This document shows, piece by piece, positions 15,317 through 22,525 of a DNA stretch of 31,142 nucleotides (its first letter is position 1; the number at the start of each line of letters is the position of its first letter). The stretch covers positions 1-31,142 of the forward strand of contig CALFCS010000080.1 in assembly GCA_937950565.1 (NCBI GenBank). The letters run 5' to 3'. The translations under genes were made by a program, and so were the position numbers. This DNA comes from an uncultured Lachnospiraceae bacterium (lineage in GTDB: Bacteria; Bacillota; Clostridia; Lachnospirales; Lachnospiraceae). Under the pieces are notes generated by a model. That model was not told the DNA's origin. It made no database searches and saw nothing but the letters and a program-made list of their open reading frames with translations.

Positions 15317-15645
15317 CACACAAAAACACTCTGTACCAACACCATATATAAAATTGTTCCTCCGGCAACTGAAAGAAGTGTATTCCTCTTCCACAAATAC
15401 AACGCCACCACTACAATTGTCGCAATCACCTCCGGAAGCGCAAAAGGCCACGAAGTAATTACTGTTGATTTGAAGCAGTACACAACCAGCATTCCCATAA
15501 TCGCACCTGGAAGAACCCCTCCAAGATACCGGAAAGCCTCCGGCATTTTCTTCTCATTCCGAAATACAAAAAACGGAAGAAAACGAGTAAGGAGCGTCAC
15601 CAGAGATATAACCACAATCAGCCCTACGCTATACATCGTGCTCAT
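15316..15645 (-). CDS. azlD: AzlD-family small membrane protein (branched-chain amino acid exporter subunit)
   Basis: A 109-residue hydrophobic protein of the AzlD family, the small partner of AzlC. AzlCD pairs export branched-chain amino acids or analogues in Bacillus and related systems. About four membrane segments are visible, including SVGLIVVISLVTLLTRFLPF, with the family's TRxLPF element, and a P-rich turn LPEVIATIVVVALYLW. The start overlaps the end of azlC by 17 bases with GGGGGAG upstream, so the pair is translationally coupled. Its position behind two G3E GTPases is unusual and leaves the substrate open. Confidence 0.9.
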   Translation of the reverse strand: MSTMYSVGLIVVISLVTLLTRFLPFFVFRNEKKMPEAFRYLGGVLPGAIMGMLVVYCFKSTVITSWPFALPEVIATIVVVALYLWKRNTLLSVAGGTILYMVLVQSVFV

Positions 15646-16357
15646 AGCTTTCCACTCCCCCTTCCTTATAAAGTACTGGCCGAAGCAGCATCAGAACGAG
15701 GGATATTCCCAACATAGAAGGAATGAGAAAATTCCCTGCTCCAAGTACCAGTAGACACACAAGAGAAACAAATACTCCCACAAGCGCCGGAATACGGCTT
15801 TCTTTTTTCAATAAATTCTCCGTCAAAATTACAACGAATAATGCGGTCATGGCATAATCGACCCCTGTGGTATTAATCTTAACCATCTGTCCAAAAATTC
15901 CTCCAAGAGCGCTTCCTGCCACCCAGTAGCACTGGTTCAACAAGGTAATCCACAGATAATATGCACTTTTGTTCACATCCTCCGGCACATCTGTGGTACA
16001 CACAAGACTATACGTCTCATCTGTCAGCCCATAGATGAGATAAGGCTTTACTTTTCCGGTTCCTCTATATTTTCCAATCATGGACAATCCATAAAAAAGA
16101 TGTCTGGCGTGAATCATAAGTGTCATAATACCTGCCGCCAGAAGACTGGCGCCGCTTGAGAGCAAATCGACTGCAATAAACTGCATACTTCCTCCGTAAA
16201 TTGCCACACTCATCAATACAGCCCACAGGAAGTGATACCCTTTACTCTGCAAAAGCAGTCCAAAGCCAAAGCCCAGAACCAGATATCCAGCCATTACAGG
16301 AAGGGTACGTGGAAATGCCTGAAAGAATGCTTTCCCATAATCTGATTTATTTCTCAT
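15629..16357 (-). CDS. azlC: AzlC-family permease
   Basis: A 242-residue membrane protein of the AzlC/YgaZ family, the main subunit of AzlCD-type exporters. The family core is clear: AFPRTLPVMAGYLVLGFGFGLLLQ near the N-terminus, AIYGGSMQFIAVDLL with the conserved A-x-(Q)F segment, and LMIHARHLFYGLSM. YLIYGLTDETYSLV and WVAGSALGGIFGQ follow. Its start codon lies in an ATGA overlap with the stop of the upstream GTPase gene and it has only a weak ribosome binding site, implying coupled translation. The genes 15316-18459 thus form one leftward operon. Branched-chain amino acid export is the family default; a metal-related role is inference from the neighbours. Confidence 0.92.
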   Translation of the reverse strand: MRNKSDYGKAFFQAFPRTLPVMAGYLVLGFGFGLLLQSKGYHFLWAVLMSVAIYGGSMQFIAVDLLSSGASLLAAGIMTLMIHARHLFYGLSMIGKYRGTGKVKPYLIYGLTDETYSLVCTTDVPEDVNKSAYYLWITLLNQCYWVAGSALGGIFGQMVKINTTGVDYAMTALFVVILTENLLKKESRIPALVGVFVSLVCLLVLGAGNFLIPSMLGISLVLMLLRPVLYKEGGVESYEHDV

Positions 16358-17307
16358 CCCAAATATACCGTCTCTTCCTCTGGTGCCTCCGTCAGTTTCA
16401 TATCAATCAGATATAACACCGGCTGCTCCTGCCCGGATGCCGGAACATATTCATACTCCATTCTTGCATGAACCTGTACCCAGGTCTTAAGCTCCAGTTC
16501 CATTTCTTCTTTCAATTTGCAGGGATAACCATAAAGCCTTGTATCATTCGCACAGCAGGTCATGATTCTCCGTACCGGGACAAACATATCTTTTCCCATA
16601 TTTTTAGGGCGGAATATCTGAGCCTTAAATTCTACTTCCTTATGCTGATACAACTGCGGATGATCAAAGGCATCCACATACCAGACACCAAAATCCATGT
16701 CATCAATGACGATTTTTTCTCCCTTCACATCATAGGGAAGGTCTTCCGCTGAGGGCTGAATGATTTCCCCTGCCATATTTTCAAAAATCAGCTGTGCCAT
16801 AGGATTCTGCACCTTAAGGGCACGGCGGAAGCCGGAGCGGTCCACCCCGTCCGGACAGCGGTTTACTACAATCAATCCGGATTCTGTAAGCTGCTCCATC
16901 AGCACATTTCTCATATTTTTCAGATACATATCCAGAGTCGTACCATTCACCGTGGAATATACTCCTTGGAGCTCCCAGTTACGCGGATATCTTTTATTCA
17001 ACAGCTCCTCAAGTTTCCACATACCGTTATATTCAATGACAACCTGTGTAGGGCGGTAATTTTTTTCACAGTTTTTGAAAAACTCTGGCGTTAATTGTTC
17101 CGGCTCCTCTATATTCAAAAGCAGAATCTGTTTCTCTTCCAAATATTTTTTTTCATATTCTTCTTCTCCCTCCTCGCAGCAAAGCAGAAGGGTCAGCCCC
17201 GGCTCTATCCACTCCTGTTCCATCAGAGTTTCTTTTACAAGAGTTGTTTTTCCGCTATCTAAAAATCCGGTTACGATAAATACCGGTATAGGCGCTTGTC
17301 CAAACAT
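16354..17307 (-). CDS. G3E (CobW-like) GTPase fused to a YcgQ/TIGR03943-like C-terminal domain
   Basis: A 317-residue protein. Residues 1-160 are a G3E-type GTPase: Walker A GFLDSGKTT (14-22), a VVIEYNG segment (89-95) in place of the usual EPSG, and VVNRCP (147-152) as the base-recognition loop. The metal-binding CxCC motif of CobW/YciC proteins is missing; instead an acidic C43-C44 stretch (LLLCCEEGEEEYE) occurs where switch I is expected. Residues about 220-305 do not look like the CobW C-terminal domain. They match what I recall of the YcgQ/TIGR03943 (DUF1980) C-terminus: VEFKAQIFRP, a FVPVRRIMTCC core (C251, C252), W-V-x-V and PVLYL. That similarity is from memory and needs a profile search. 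GAGGG lies eight bases upstream of the start. It probably acts with the upstream His-rich GTPase on a metal-linked process. Confidence 0.78.
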   Translation of the reverse strand: MFGQAPIPVFIVTGFLDSGKTTLVKETLMEQEWIEPGLTLLLCCEEGEEEYEKKYLEEKQILLLNIEEPEQLTPEFFKNCEKNYRPTQVVIEYNGMWKLEELLNKRYPRNWELQGVYSTVNGTTLDMYLKNMRNVLMEQLTESGLIVVNRCPDGVDRSGFRRALKVQNPMAQLIFENMAGEIIQPSAEDLPYDVKGEKIVIDDMDFGVWYVDAFDHPQLYQHKEVEFKAQIFRPKNMGKDMFVPVRRIMTCCANDTRLYGYPCKLKEEMELELKTWVQVHARMEYEYVPASGQEQPVLYLIDMKLTEAPEEETVYLG

Positions 17308-17370
17308 ACTATTATCCCTCTTTCCTGATAATCATTGCACCATAAAGGCATACCTTCTATCATACAGCTG

Positions 17371-18459
17371 TCAGATATGGAACAACTTTTCAAGCTCATC
17401 CTCTTTCAAATCTGTTCCAATCACACAGACACGTCCTGTATAATCTGCCTGTCCCTCTCTTACTTCATACTCTTCCGGAACAAGGTCAAACTGTTTCCAT
17501 GTTCCATCTGCCATAGCAATAATTCCCTTTGAACGGAGAATCACTCCATAAGCATTTGTTTCGGAAAGTGCCTTCACAAGATAATCCAGTTCCTCATCTG
17601 TGTATTTATGTGCGGTTTCCCGTCCCCAGCTTGTAAAAATTTCATCTGCATGATGGTGATGATGATATCCATGATGATCATGATGGTGGTCATGCCCACA
17701 ACACTCTCCATGATGATGCTCATGAGGTCCATGATCGTGGTCATGCTCACAGCACTCTCCATAATCGTGGTCATGTGGTCCATGATGATGCTCGTGCTCA
17801 TGGTCGTGTGGTCCATGATGATGCTCGTGCTCGTGGTCATGTTCCAGCAGCTCTTCTATCTCGGAGCCATGGACAAGTGCATGTACAATTGCCTCCTTAC
17901 TAAGCTGATCCCATGGTGTCGTGATGATTGCAGCCTCCTTATTCTCTTCCCGAAGCATATGCATACACTCTTCGAGTTTCTCATCTGTCATCATCTGGGT
18001 ACGGCTGACAACAACTGTTGTTGCATGAGCAACCTGATCTTTGAAAAATTCTCCAAAATTCTTCATATACAGTTTTGCTTTTTTCCCATCAACAACTGTA
18101 ATCTTACCACTGATTTCAATATCAGCATCTTTTTTTACATCCTCCACTGCCCTTGCAACATCAGACAGCTTTCCTACGCCGGAAGGTTCAATAATCACAC
18201 GGTCCGGCTGATATTCTTTAATCACCTTTTGAAGGGCTATACTAAAGTCTCCTACCAGTGTACAGCAGATACAGCCGGAGTTCATTTCTGTAATCTCAAT
18301 TCCTGCATCTTTCAGGAATCCGCCGTCAATGCCGATTTCTCCAAATTCATTTTCAATCAGCACAAGTTTTTCTCCTGCATACACCTGGTTAATCATTTGT
18401 TTGATAAATGTTGTCTTTCCAGCTCCAAGAAATCCAGAAATAATATCTACTTTTGTCAT
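17371..18459 (-). CDS. G3E-family (CobW/COG0523) GTPase with His-rich metal-binding insert
   Basis: A 362-residue putative metallochaperone GTPase. Walker A is GFLGAGKTT (9-17), ENEFG follows at 36-40, the metal-binding CxCC lies in GCICC (62-66), and EPSG is at 91-94. The insert at residues 206-270 has 32 histidines in 65 residues plus two GECC cysteine pairs, partly built from tandem DNA repeats. The C-terminal domain (about 275-362) contains the CobW_C-like GVILRSKGIIAMADGTWKQFDLVP. Family members deliver Zn, Co, Ni or nitrile-hydratase metals; here the metal is unknown, with zinc or nickel plausible from the His-rich tract. It is the first gene of the operon with the second GTPase and azlCD. 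GAGGT lies six bases upstream and a promoter at 18496-18524. No Zur-type box is recognisable. Confidence 0.92.
   Translation of the reverse strand: MTKVDIISGFLGAGKTTFIKQMINQVYAGEKLVLIENEFGEIGIDGGFLKDAGIEITEMNSGCICCTLVGDFSIALQKVIKEYQPDRVIIEPSGVGKLSDVARAVEDVKKDADIEISGKITVVDGKKAKLYMKNFGEFFKDQVAHATTVVVSRTQMMTDEKLEECMHMLREENKEAAIITTPWDQLSKEAIVHALVHGSEIEELLEHDHEHEHHHGPHDHEHEHHHGPHDHDYGECCEHDHDHGPHEHHHGECCGHDHHHDHHGYHHHHHADEIFTSWGRETAHKYTDEELDYLVKALSETNAYGVILRSKGIIAMADGTWKQFDLVPEEYEVREGQADYTGRVCVIGTDLKEDELEKLFHI
17773..17838 (-). repeat. Two tandem 33-bp units encoding part of the His-rich tract
   Basis: Units 17806-17838 and 17773-17805 each encode the 11 residues DHEHEHHHGPH and differ at only two bases. 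A third, diverged, pair of GECC-containing units follows towards 17680. The in-frame 33-base period suggests that the metal-binding tract grows and shrinks by recombination or slippage. Confidence 0.85.
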
Positions 18460-18495
18460 GAAAATACCTCTTTTCTAAATTTGACTTCAACATTT

Positions 18496-18524
18496 ATATT
18501 ACGTTCCATAGTCAGAAAATGCAA
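18496..18524 (-). promoter_or_regulatory. Promoter of the G3E GTPase-azlCD operon
   Basis: TTGCAT (18519-18524) and TAATAT (18496-18501) on the minus strand are 17 bases apart, about 37 bases ahead of the first GTPase start codon. Confidence 0.65.
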
Positions 18525-18545
18525 CCGTAAAATATAAAGACTATG
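18507..18545. promoter_or_regulatory. Inverted repeat around the -35 box, candidate operator
   Basis: CATAGTC (18507-18513) and GACTATG (18539-18545) are perfect inverted copies 25 bases apart. They enclose the -35 hexamer of the operon promoter. The binding protein is unknown, and a chance match is possible. Confidence 0.35.
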
Positions 18546-18557
18546 CATAATAAAGGA

Positions 18558-18582
18558 CAGATTCAGCTTTCTGCCGAATCTG
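18558..18582 (-). terminator. Terminator of the arabinose operon
   Basis: CAGATTC (18558-18564) and GAATCTG (18576-18582) form a stem with an 11-base loop on the minus strand, followed by TCCTTTATT. It lies about 28 bases after the stop codon of the last operon gene. The T run is interrupted, so it is of moderate strength. Confidence 0.6.
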
Positions 18583-18609
18583 CCCCGAATCATTTACTTA
18601 AGATTCCGA

Positions 18610-20094
18610 TTATCCCCATGGATTCTCTGTCGGATAGAGAACTCCCTTCGGACGGTTGTATCCGATCTCTTCTACCGGTACTCCGATGTATTTGAATACT
18701 TCGTAAAGTGCCTTTCCATAGTTACCGAATGCAACAGCTCCGTGATGCGGATAGTTACCTTCAATCAGTACATGACGATAGAATCTTCCCATCTCCGGAA
18801 TAGCGAATACACCGATTCCACCGAAGGATTTTGTTGCTACAGGAAGGATTTCGCCCTGTGCAATATATCCGCGAAGTACATTATCAGCAGTACTCTGCAG
18901 ACGATAGAATGTGATATCTCCAGGAACAAGATCTCCCTCGAGAGTTCCATTTGTAACTTCTACAGGAAGAGTTCTTGCCATAATCTTCTGATACTTCATC
19001 TCGCAGGATGTAAGTTTTCCGATTGCAGTATTACCGCAGTGGAATGCCATAAATGTATCTTTATGTGTATAATCATATTTGCCCTTAATATCATCATTGT
19101 ACATATCTGCCGGAACAGAGTTATTGATATCAAGAAGTGTAACTGTATCCTGGCTTACCATTGTTCCGATAAACTCACTGAGTGCACCATAAATATCTAC
19201 TTCACAGGATACCGGGATTCCTCTTGCTGCCAGACGGCTGTTAACATAACATGGAACAAATCCAAACTGTGTCTGGAATGCAGGCCAGCATTTTCCAGCG
19301 ATTGCAACATACTTTCTGTATCCTTTGTGCTCCTCAACCCAGTCTAACAGAGTCAGTTCATACTGAGCAAGTTTTGCAAGAACTTCTGGTTTCTTATTTG
19401 CTGCTCCAAGCTCTGCTTCCATATCAGCAACAACTTCCGGAATTCTTTCATCTCCGGCATGTTTGTTAAATGCCTCGAAAAGGTCAAGCTCTGAGTTCTC
19501 TTCAATCTCTACGCCGATGTTGTAAAGCTGCTTAATCGGTGCGTTACAAGCAAGGAAGTTCAGCGGTCTTGGTCCAAAGCTGATAAGCTTCATGTTATTC
19601 AATGCATAAACTGCACGAGCGATCGGCAGGAAGTCATTGATCATATCTGCACATTCCTCAGCTGTTCCAACCGGATACTCCGGAATGTATGCCTTAATGT
19701 TACGAAGCTTTAAGTTATAGCTTGCATTAAGCATACCACAGTAAGCATCTCCACGGCCATCCAGAAGGTCGGAACTGCTTTCCTCTGCTGCTGCTACAAA
19801 CATCTTCGGTCCTTCGAAATGTTTTGCAAGAAGTGTCTCAGAAATCTCCGGTCCGAAGTTTCCAAGGTATACGCAAAGTGCGTTACAGCCTGCTGCTTTG
19901 ATATCTTCAAGAGCCTGAACCATGTGAATCTCACTCTCTACGATACATACTGGACATTCATAGATGTCTGTTTCATCATATTTTGCCTTGTATGCCTCTA
20001 CAAGTGCTTTTCTTCTGTTTACTGACAGGCTCTCCGGGAAACAGTCTCTGCTGACTGCTACGATTCCCACTTTCATTTTAGGTATGTTGTTCAT
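18610..20094 (-). CDS. L-fucose/L-arabinose isomerase superfamily protein
   Basis: A 494-residue protein of the FucI/AraA isomerase superfamily, distinct from the canonical araA 2.4 kb upstream. The N-terminus MKVGIVAVSRDCFPESLSVNRR and the AGCNALCVYLGNFGPE segment are typical of the less studied members annotated fucose isomerase family. Candidate metal-site regions include SCEVDIYGALSEFIG, DINNS and AFHCGNTA, and the HHGAVAFG segment near the C-terminus. Such enzymes interconvert aldoses and ketoses using Mn2+. The substrate is unknown; as the last gene of an ara operon it may act on L-arabinose or a related sugar. The start at 20094 is chosen because an ATG three codons earlier directly abuts the GGAGG, while this one has a nine-base spacing. 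A terminator follows. Confidence 0.82.
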   Translation of the reverse strand: MNNIPKMKVGIVAVSRDCFPESLSVNRRKALVEAYKAKYDETDIYECPVCIVESEIHMVQALEDIKAAGCNALCVYLGNFGPEISETLLAKHFEGPKMFVAAAEESSSDLLDGRGDAYCGMLNASYNLKLRNIKAYIPEYPVGTAEECADMINDFLPIARAVYALNNMKLISFGPRPLNFLACNAPIKQLYNIGVEIEENSELDLFEAFNKHAGDERIPEVVADMEAELGAANKKPEVLAKLAQYELTLLDWVEEHKGYRKYVAIAGKCWPAFQTQFGFVPCYVNSRLAARGIPVSCEVDIYGALSEFIGTMVSQDTVTLLDINNSVPADMYNDDIKGKYDYTHKDTFMAFHCGNTAIGKLTSCEMKYQKIMARTLPVEVTNGTLEGDLVPGDITFYRLQSTADNVLRGYIAQGEILPVATKSFGGIGVFAIPEMGRFYRHVLIEGNYPHHGAVAFGNYGKALYEVFKYIGVPVEEIGYNRPKGVLYPTENPWG

Positions 20095-20133
20095 GATGTT
20101 CATCCTCCTTATATAATAAATTAATTATAACTC

Positions 20134-20835
20134 TTATTTGCCCGGTTGTCCATAATAAGCATTTGCTCCATGTTTTCTGTAGTAATGCTTATCCTGAAGC
20201 TCCTGCGGAGCCGGCTGGTTCTGTGGGTTAATCCACTCACACTGTGCCGCCATCTTTGCTACTTCCTCGAGTACAACTGCATTATGTACCGCATTGTGTG
20301 CATCGGTTCCCCATGTAAACGGTCCGTGATTCTTGCACAGAACTGCTGGTGTTGCCTCATAATCAAGCTTACGTGCTTCAAATTCATCGGCAATCAGAAT
20401 ACCTGTATTCTTCTCATATGCTTCGTCAATCTCCTCTTTTGTAAGATTTCTTACACATGGTACTTCTCCGTACAGATAATCTGCATGTGTTGTTCCGTAA
20501 CATGGAATTCCTCTGCCTGCCTGTGCCCAGCTTGTTGCCCACGGGGAATGGGTATGTACAACACCGCCGATATTCGGAAAACGGTTGTATAATACGAGAT
20601 GGGTTGCGGTATCAGATGACGGATTATAATCACCTTCTACTTTATTTCCTTCCAGATCCATAACAACCATATCTTCCGGTGACAGTTTGTCATAATCTAC
20701 TCCACTCGGTTTGATGACAAAGAGACCTTTCTCTCTGTCGATTCCGCTTACATTTCCCCAGGTAAATGTAACCAGGTTGTATTTCGGCAAAAGCATATTT
20801 GCTTCATATACTTCCTTTTTCAACTGCTCTAACAT
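20134..20835 (-). CDS. araD: L-ribulose-5-phosphate 4-epimerase
   Basis: A 233-residue class II aldolase-like enzyme that makes D-xylulose-5-P from L-ribulose-5-P, joining arabinose to the pentose phosphate pathway. Motifs in order are FTWGNVSGIDRE, the phosphate-binding IKPSGVDYD, and NPSSDTATHLVLYNRFPNIGGVVHTHSPWAT with the metal-binding HTH pair and an upstream aspartate. GTTHADYLYGEVPC and LCKNHGPFTWG, with another metal histidine, follow. The length is that of E. coli AraD. It lies 75 bases after araB, with a perfect hairpin in the gap, and 39 bases before the isomerase-like gene. Confidence 0.96.
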   Translation of the reverse strand: MLEQLKKEVYEANMLLPKYNLVTFTWGNVSGIDREKGLFVIKPSGVDYDKLSPEDMVVMDLEGNKVEGDYNPSSDTATHLVLYNRFPNIGGVVHTHSPWATSWAQAGRGIPCYGTTHADYLYGEVPCVRNLTKEEIDEAYEKNTGILIADEFEARKLDYEATPAVLCKNHGPFTWGTDAHNAVHNAVVLEEVAKMAAQCEWINPQNQPAPQELQDKHYYRKHGANAYYGQPGK

Positions 20836-20867
20836 GTAAATAAAAGCTCCTTTCTTGGTTTATTTTT

Positions 20868-20903
20868 ATTCAGCCATGCCTGGATATTGCCGCATGGCTG
20901 AAT
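20868..20903 (-). other. Intercistronic hairpin between araB and araD
   Basis: ATTCAGCCATGC (20868-20879) and GCATGGCTGAAT (20892-20903) form a perfect 12-bp stem with a 12-base loop. No T run follows on either strand, so it is not a typical terminator. It may protect or define transcript ends or tune araD expression. Confidence 0.7.
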
Positions 20904-20910
20904 CTGAATC

Positions 20911-22506
20911 TTAAATGAGGTTTTCAACTGCTGCTTTTTCGATTGCAACACCCTTCTTATATCTCTCGATAAATACTTCAAGACCTTCTACATCCTTCGG
21001 ATCCGGATCCATCTTGCTGCCCTTGTTTCCTGCAAATACTTTCTCTGCAAGATAAGCGTCAAGGCTTTCGCCGTCTTCTTTATTGATCATGTAAGCTGCA
21101 AGAAGCGCCATACCCCATGGGCCGCCTTCTCCTGCTGTCTCCATAACGGAAACCGGAGTGTTAATCGCTGCTGCAAGAAGTCCCTGTCCAACACCTTTCG
21201 TCTTGAACAGTCCGCCGTGTCCGAGAATCTCATCGATTTCAACCTTTTCTTCCTTAAGAAGAATATCCATACCAACCTTCAGAGCGCCGAGTGCTGTGCA
21301 GAGGTGTGAACGCATAAAGTTTGCAAGATTGAAGTTACTCTTCGGAGAACGTACAAACAGCGGTCTTCCTTCACTCACACCTGTAATCTGCTCTCCGGAA
21401 AGATATCCGTAAGATAACAGTCCGCCACAGTCAGCGTCGCCTTCCAGAGCCTTATTGTACAGAGTTCCAAACAGCTTGTTCATATCTACTTCAATGCCAA
21501 AGCTCTCAGCGAATTCACGGAAAATGCCTACCCATGCATTCAAATCTGAGGTACAGTTATTTGCATGAACCATAGCTACCAGACTTCCATCCGGTGTAGT
21601 AACAAGGTCGATTTCCGGATATACTTTCTGAAGCTCCTTCTCAAGAACTACCATTCCGAAAATAGAAGTTCCTGCGGAAACATTACCGGTACGCTGTTTT
21701 ACGCTGTTGGTAGCTGCCATACCGGTTCCTGCATCACCTTCCGGCGGAGCAAGCGGAATACCAGCTTCCAGTGTGCCGCTTACGTCCAGAAGCTTAGCGC
21801 CTTCCTCTGTAAGAGTTCCTGCAACAGTTCCTGCATCTAAAGCCTTCGGAAGAATATCCGTAAGCTTCCATGCAAATCCCTTGTCAGCAATTAAAGCGTC
21901 AAATTTCTCAATCATTGCTGTATCGTAGTCTTTTGTCTTCGGGTCAATTGGGAACATACCGGAAGCATCGCCAACTCCCAGAACCTTCTCGCCCGTTAAC
22001 TGCCAGTGAATATATCCTGCCAGAGTTGTAAAGAATGTAATATCTTTTACATGCTCTTCACCATTTAAGATTGCCTGATACAGGTGGGCAATACTCCATC
22101 TCTCCGGAATATTGTAGTTAAATAACTCTGTCAGTTCTTTTGCTGCCTGCCCTGTAATACTGTTTCTCCATGTACGGAACGGCACAAGGAGTTCTCCGTC
22201 CTTGTTAAATGCCATATATCCATGCATCATGGCACTGAATCCAATCGCGCCAAGCTTTACAACCTTTGTGCCATATTTTGCCTCTACGTCCGCTGCCATG
22301 TTGCTGTAAGCATCACGAACTCCTGTCCAGATATCATCCAGTGTGTATGTCCAGATACCATTGTCCAGACGGTTCTCCCACACATGATCGCCGGATGCAA
22401 TCGGGTTGTGTGCTTCATCGATCAGCACAGCCTTAATTCTGGTAGAGCCAAATTCGATACCGAGTACCGCTTTGCCGCTTTCAATTGTTTCTTTGATATT
22501 GCTCAT
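20911..22506 (-). CDS. araB: L-ribulokinase-type FGGY kinase
   Basis: A 531-residue sugar kinase of the FGGY family, predicted to phosphorylate L-ribulose. The N-terminal phosphate loop is GIEFGSTRIKAVLID, FSAMMHGYMAFNKDGELLVPFRTWRN follows, then GVGDASGMFPID. GNVSAGTSIFGMVV marks the second actin-like domain, and GHGGLFKTKGVGQGLLAAAINTPVSVMETAGEGGPWGMALLAA is the C-terminal FGGY/adenosine region. It is of the type found in Firmicute ara operons, shorter than E. coli AraB (566). The assignment as ribulokinase rests on its place between araA and araD. AGGAGG lies just upstream; the gap to araA is 19 bases. Confidence 0.92.
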   Translation of the reverse strand: MSNIKETIESGKAVLGIEFGSTRIKAVLIDEAHNPIASGDHVWENRLDNGIWTYTLDDIWTGVRDAYSNMAADVEAKYGTKVVKLGAIGFSAMMHGYMAFNKDGELLVPFRTWRNSITGQAAKELTELFNYNIPERWSIAHLYQAILNGEEHVKDITFFTTLAGYIHWQLTGEKVLGVGDASGMFPIDPKTKDYDTAMIEKFDALIADKGFAWKLTDILPKALDAGTVAGTLTEEGAKLLDVSGTLEAGIPLAPPEGDAGTGMAATNSVKQRTGNVSAGTSIFGMVVLEKELQKVYPEIDLVTTPDGSLVAMVHANNCTSDLNAWVGIFREFAESFGIEVDMNKLFGTLYNKALEGDADCGGLLSYGYLSGEQITGVSEGRPLFVRSPKSNFNLANFMRSHLCTALGALKVGMDILLKEEKVEIDEILGHGGLFKTKGVGQGLLAAAINTPVSVMETAGEGGPWGMALLAAYMINKEDGESLDAYLAEKVFAGNKGSKMDPDPKDVEGLEVFIERYKKGVAIEKAAVENLI

Positions 22507-22525
22507 CTCATTTTCCTCCTGTTTC

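Noticed and set aside
17608..18537. A 309-codon open frame on the plus strand opposite the His-rich GTPase
   Set aside because: It is the antisense of a clearly conserved gene; its Met/Val-rich start is only the reverse reading of the histidine codons.
18460..18557. Zur box upstream of the G3E GTPase operon
   Set aside because: The known Firmicute Zur palindrome pattern is not present; only isolated ACGTAAT-like fragments were found.
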